Made by a program: the position numbers and the translations under genes. A DNA stretch of 19,402 bases from RGIG1995 sp045126815. Its GTDB lineage: Bacteria > Bacillota > Clostridia > Oscillospirales > CAG-272. Location: contig JBGVPD010000045.1 of NCBI GenBank assembly GCA_045126815.1, forward strand, positions 1 to 19,402, read 5' to 3'. The notes beneath the pieces were generated by a model. It had not been told where the DNA came from. It ran no database searches and saw only the letters and a list, made by a program, of their open reading frames with translations. This document shows positions 16,888-19,402 of this stretch, piece after piece. Positions within the stretch are counted from its first letter, which is position 1; every line of letters starts with the position of its first letter.

Positions 16888-16916
16888 ATTATAATATTTT
16901 TTTTAATACTTGTCAA
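16888..16916 (-). promoter_or_regulatory. Full-consensus sigma-A promoter of the FGGY kinase gene
   Basis: On the minus strand TTGACA (16911-16916), a 17-base spacer and TATAAT (16888-16893) match the vegetative consensus at all twelve positions. The spacer contains a run of A. The predicted start near 16881 leaves a leader of about 30 bases to the start codon. Confidence 0.9.
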
Positions 16917-16976
16917 CCGATACACTTCAAATCAGGGGTATTTTTTAAAATGAAAAGAAAAAATTGAAATAATGGG

Positions 16977-17005
16977 TTGACAAATGGAAAGGAATGGTGT
17001 ACTAT
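16977..17005 (+). promoter_or_regulatory. Promoter of the YtrA-type operon
   Basis: TTGACA at 16977-16982, a 17-base spacer and TACTAT at 17000-17005. Eleven of twelve positions match consensus. The -10 box lies inside the inverted repeat described at 16997-17026, so the regulator's binding would exclude RNA polymerase. Confidence 0.85.
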
Positions 17006-17026
17006 TGTGATAGTACAGTAGTACAC
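16997..17026. promoter_or_regulatory. Nested inverted-repeat operator for the YtrA-type regulator
   Basis: TGTACTAT (16998-17005) and ATAGTACA (17010-17017) form a perfect 8-bp inverted repeat with a 4-base centre. The same left arm, read as GTGTACTA (16997-17004), also pairs perfectly with TAGTACAC (17019-17026). TAGTACA therefore occurs twice with an 8-base period, giving three half-sites. The array covers the -10 box and the predicted start near 17012. Autorepression by the gene just downstream is the simplest reading and is typical of YtrA-type operons. Confidence 0.7.
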
Positions 17027-17060
17027 TGTTTTGATTTATAACAAGAAAAGGAGGAGTAAA

Positions 17061-17420
17061 ATGGCGTGGATACTTGATAAATCCAGACCGATATGCCCAC
17101 AGATATGTGAGATGATCTGTTTAAGGATATCAAGAGGAGAATATGCACCAAACGAAAGAATACCTTCTGTGCGCGATATTGCGATAGAGGCGGGAGTAAA
17201 CCCGAACACAGTACAAAAGGCATTGACGATTTTGACAGAGCAAGGGATGATATATCCTATGCGCGGTTCGGGAATGTATGTAAACGATAATACTGTAAAA
17301 GCGTCCGATAAGATTGATGAATTACGTAAGAAAAAGACTTCCGAGTATTTCAAGGAAATGGAGATGCTTGGACTAACTTCGGATGAAATTAAGAAATATG
17401 TAGAGGAGTGGGATATATGA
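17061..17420 (+). CDS. GntR-family transcriptional regulator, YtrA subfamily
   Basis: The 119-residue product has the short length of the YtrA subfamily: a winged helix-turn-helix and a small helical tail instead of a large ligand-binding domain. The GntR signature is clear (GEYAPNERIPSVRDIA, then VNPNTVQKALTIL and GSGMYV). The tail after residue 77 (KIDELRKKKTSEYFKEM) is probably a dimerisation helix. Such proteins repress their own ABC transporter operon until cell-envelope or antibiotic stress relieves it. Start: AGGAGG at 17049-17054 is 6 bases before the ATG at 17061; the frame is open farther upstream but only into the promoter and operator. The stop overlaps the ATPase start (ATGA). 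Confidence 0.92.
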   Translation: MAWILDKSRPICPQICEMICLRISRGEYAPNERIPSVRDIAIEAGVNPNTVQKALTILTEQGMIYPMRGSGMYVNDNTVKASDKIDELRKKKTSEYFKEMEMLGLTSDEIKKYVEEWDI

Positions 17421-18115
17421 GTGAACTTTTGAAATGTAAGAGCCTTACGAAGAAATACGGCGATTTGATTGCATTAAAAGCAATTAACCTTTCTATCGAA
17501 AGTGGAAAGATCATAGGTCTTTTAGGCCCAAACGGATCGGGAAAAACGACACTTATTAAGCTTATAAACGGACTTTTGACACCGAGCGGCGGAGAGATAT
17601 ACGTGAACGGAATGGTTCCGGGTGTGGAAAGCAAAAAAGACGTAGCGTATCTTCCCGACAACACGTTCTTAAACTCTTGGATGACCGTAGAACAAATAGT
17701 TGATTATTTTGCCGATTTTTACAGTGATTTCAGAAAAGATTTGGCGTATCAACTTCTAGACAGATTAGGAATTACACCAAAGGTTAAATTAAAGACTTTG
17801 TCAAAGGGTAATAAGGAAAAAGTATCGCTTATACTTGTTATGAGCCGAAACGCAAAATTGTACGTTCTTGATGAGCCGATAGCGGGAGTTGACCCTGCGA
17901 CTAGAGATTATATTATATCAACTATAATTAATAACTATAATCCCGAAAGTTCGGTTATCATTTCCACTCATTTGATATCCGATATTGAGCAGGTGCTTGA
18001 TGAAGTTATATTTATTAATCACGGAAATATTGCGCTTCAAAAGACCGTTGATGAAATAAGAGAAGAAAACAATATGAGCGTTGATGAGTTGTTCAGGGAG
18101 GTATTCAAATGGTAA
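17417..18115 (+). CDS. ABC transporter ATP-binding protein, YtrB-like
   Basis: The 232-residue ATPase powers the permease encoded next. Walker A is GPNGSGKTT, Walker B is LYVLDEP followed by the D-loop AGVD, and the H-loop is STH. The signature is LSKGNKEKVSL rather than LSGGQ, a variant I associate with YtrB-type and other ABC-2 exporters. The ATG at 17417 shares bases with the regulator stop and has GAGGAG (17403-17408) 8 bases upstream; it is preferred over the in-frame GTG at 17408. The 3' end overlaps the permease gene by 7 bases, so ATPase and permease are translationally coupled. Confidence 0.93.
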   Translation: MSELLKCKSLTKKYGDLIALKAINLSIESGKIIGLLGPNGSGKTTLIKLINGLLTPSGGEIYVNGMVPGVESKKDVAYLPDNTFLNSWMTVEQIVDYFADFYSDFRKDLAYQLLDRLGITPKVKLKTLSKGNKEKVSLILVMSRNAKLYVLDEPIAGVDPATRDYIISTIINNYNPESSVIISTHLISDIEQVLDEVIFINHGNIALQKTVDEIREENNMSVDELFREVFKW

Positions 18116-18918
18116 AGAAGCTTTTTAAACATGAATTTATAGCATATATGAGAGCGTTATTGCCCATGCACCTCATTCTTTTAGGAGTTGCTTGTTTAAC
18201 AAGATTTGTATATTTCTTTGAAGAAGAAACAACGATTTTCAATATTATAGGTACTTCGTCAATTATAGCGTTAGTTGTAGCATCTGTCGTATGTTTGGTT
18301 ATGACGTTTTTTAATGTGATTACACGTTTTTACAAGAATATGTTTACAAACGAAGGGTATCTGTCATTTACACTTCCCGTAACTGTAGATCAACATATAT
18401 TGGTGAAAGTAATAACAGGATGTTTGTTTATTATTTTTAGTTTAATATTCATAGTTGTTGCTGTGTTGACAGCTTCTGCAGGTGTTCTTGCAGTTGAGTT
18501 GATCAAAGCGGGAGTGTACTTGCTAGAATTTCTTGCCGAACAGATAGGAAGCGGATTTACAGGATATGTTATTGAAGCTATTATACTTGCATTAGTTACC
18601 GTAATAACGGGTATACTTCTGTTTTATGCTTGTATAGCATTAGGTCAGCTTTCGAACAAGAACAGAAAAATTGCCGCAATTGGCGTATATTTCGGATATT
18701 ATTTTGTATGCCAGATATTTGGAACGATAATGATAATACTGTTTTCCGAGTTGCAAGGATCTCAGTTGTTTACGGCAATAGTTGATTTTACATACGCTCA
18801 CCCGAAAGCAACTATTCATATTGGTTTTTGGATAGGCATTGTGTGGACGGCAATTTTAGGACTTGTTTATTATGCAGTCACACGTTATATTATGAAGAAT
18901 AAACTTAATCTTGAATAA
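18109..18918 (+). CDS. ABC transporter permease of the YtrA-type operon
   Basis: The 269-residue protein has six predicted membrane helices (about 17-37, 45-70, 103-131, 150-178, 186-212, 235-258) with a short basic N-terminus (MVKKLFKHEF), the look of an ABC-2 type exporter subunit. The segment NEGYLSFTLPV between helices 2 and 3 recalls permeases next to GntR/YtrA regulators in other Clostridia. As only one permease gene is visible, the transporter may be a homodimer, or another subunit may follow beyond the window. The transported substrate is unknown. Envelope stress or export of a peptide or antibiotic is inferred from the operon type. Confidence 0.85.
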   Translation: MVKKLFKHEFIAYMRALLPMHLILLGVACLTRFVYFFEEETTIFNIIGTSSIIALVVASVVCLVMTFFNVITRFYKNMFTNEGYLSFTLPVTVDQHILVKVITGCLFIIFSLIFIVVAVLTASAGVLAVELIKAGVYLLEFLAEQIGSGFTGYVIEAIILALVTVITGILLFYACIALGQLSNKNRKIAAIGVYFGYYFVCQIFGTIMIILFSELQGSQLFTAIVDFTYAHPKATIHIGFWIGIVWTAILGLVYYAVTRYIMKNKLNLE

Positions 18919-18932
18919 AGGGGGAGTATAAA

Positions 18933-19402
18933 ATGAAAGCTAGAATTAAATTATTTGCGATAGTAATGGTAAGCGTTTTATGTGTTATGCTCCTTACGTC
19001 TTGCAATCTTATTGATGACTTAAGAGAAAAAAGAGTTATTACACTTGATGAAAATATGGAAGTTATAGAATACAAGGGTACGAAATATAAGAAACTTCCG
19101 TATTATTCAACGTATCAGATCGACGTTGATACAAGAGAAAATGGTTATATAGTTAAAAGTGACGTTCCTTTGCTGTTAATTGACTCGTTTGGACTTCTCT
19201 GTCATTTTGATAATGAATTAGGTATTATAAGACGCGGAGATATGTTTTATTCAAAGTTGTCAGAGTACGAAAAGTATTCTAATATGCTGAATGAAGGAAA
19301 ACTTGATTCATATAAATTCGAACAGTATTTTTACAATCCCGATAATGGTTTCAGTGAACAAGTTGACACAATATTAGATCCTGAGGTTGTAGAAATAATA
19401 AA
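18933..19402 (+). CDS. Predicted lipoprotein, last gene visible in the YtrA-type operon, 3' end outside the window
   Basis: The frame is open from ATG 18933 to the window end (156 codons). A ribosome binding site GGGGGAG (18920-18926) lies 6 bases upstream, and only 14 bases separate it from the permease stop. The N-terminus is a lipoprotein signal: basic MKARIK, a hydrophobic core, and the lipobox LLTSC with Cys24 as the lipidated residue. The mature part is polar, begins NLIDDLREKR, and has no motif I recognise (YKGTKYKKLPYYSTYQ is a visible landmark). It should sit on the outer face of the membrane next to the transporter, as a possible ligand-binding or sensor partner; that role is inference from position. 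Confidence 0.82.
   Translation, partial: MKARIKLFAIVMVSVLCVMLLTSCNLIDDLREKRVITLDENMEVIEYKGTKYKKLPYYSTYQIDVDTRENGYIVKSDVPLLLIDSFGLLCHFDNELGIIRRGDMFYSKLSEYEKYSNMLNEGKLDSYKFEQYFYNPDNGFSEQVDTILDPEVVEII

Noticed and set aside
16911..16924. Catabolite-control (cre-like) site at the kinase promoter
   Set aside because: TGTATCGGTTGACA on the minus strand has the outer TGT and ACA but two mismatches, including the central CG, and it overlaps the -35 box, which explains part of the match.
17031..17060. Extended N-terminus of the GntR regulator from TTG 17031
   Set aside because: This stretch holds the ribosome binding site AGGAGG and the region just after the predicted transcript start; the ATG at 17061 has ideal spacing and matches the family N-terminus.
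1..19402. CRISPR arrays, tRNA or rRNA genes, riboswitches and complete insertion sequences
   Set aside because: I saw no spaced direct repeats, no cloverleaf or rRNA sequence, no long structured leader before any gene, and no transposase flanked by inverted repeats. The recombinase is the only mobile-element gene visible.

Overview
The window looks like chromosomal DNA of a low-GC Firmicute of class Clostridia. The evidence is AT-rich sequence, heavy use of AGA/ATA/TTA codons, strong AGGAGG-type ribosome binding sites, AddAB instead of RecBCD, an RqcH protein, a DUF1540 protein and a YtrA-type regulator. I cannot name the genus. Most of the window is housekeeping. Its left edge carries the end of what is probably an integrated mobile element.

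Layout. (1) Bases 1-1715: a large serine recombinase whose first few codons lie outside the window, followed by a hairpin terminator. (2) 1716-10436: a promoter and a tight same-strand unit rqcH-addB-addA, closed by a terminator that works on both strands. RqcH acts on stalled 50S subunits. AddAB is the two-subunit helicase-nuclease that processes double-strand DNA ends. (3) 10449-13448, minus strand: a 999-residue ABC transporter fusing ATPase and FtsX-type permease, with a very large outside domain. (4) 13449-13649: a divergent intergenic region with one promoter for each direction and a 12-bp palindrome over the minus-strand promoter. (5) 13650-14965: pgsA (phosphatidylglycerophosphate synthase) coupled by ATGA overlap to an unknown single-pass membrane protein, then a perfect 16-bp terminator stem. 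(6) 15052-16849, minus strand: a tiny cysteine-rich DUF1540 gene, and upstream of it an FGGY sugar kinase with its own terminator and a consensus promoter. (7) 16977-19402, plus strand: a YtrA-type GntR repressor, ABC ATPase, ABC permease and a lipoprotein cut by the window end. This operon starts at a good promoter that overlaps a three-half-site operator.

How the genes work together. The YtrA operon looks like a self-regulated envelope-stress ABC exporter with a lipoprotein partner. rqcH, addB and addA are probably cotranscribed, although their functions (translation rescue and DNA repair) are distinct. pgsA and the following gene suggest a membrane-linked role for the unknown protein.

I did not find a clearly new multi-gene system. 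The points most worth following are the likely element boundary at 1631-1780, the odd ectodomain of the 999-residue ABC protein, the nested YtrA operator, and the unknown proteins at 14282-14965 and 18933-19402.
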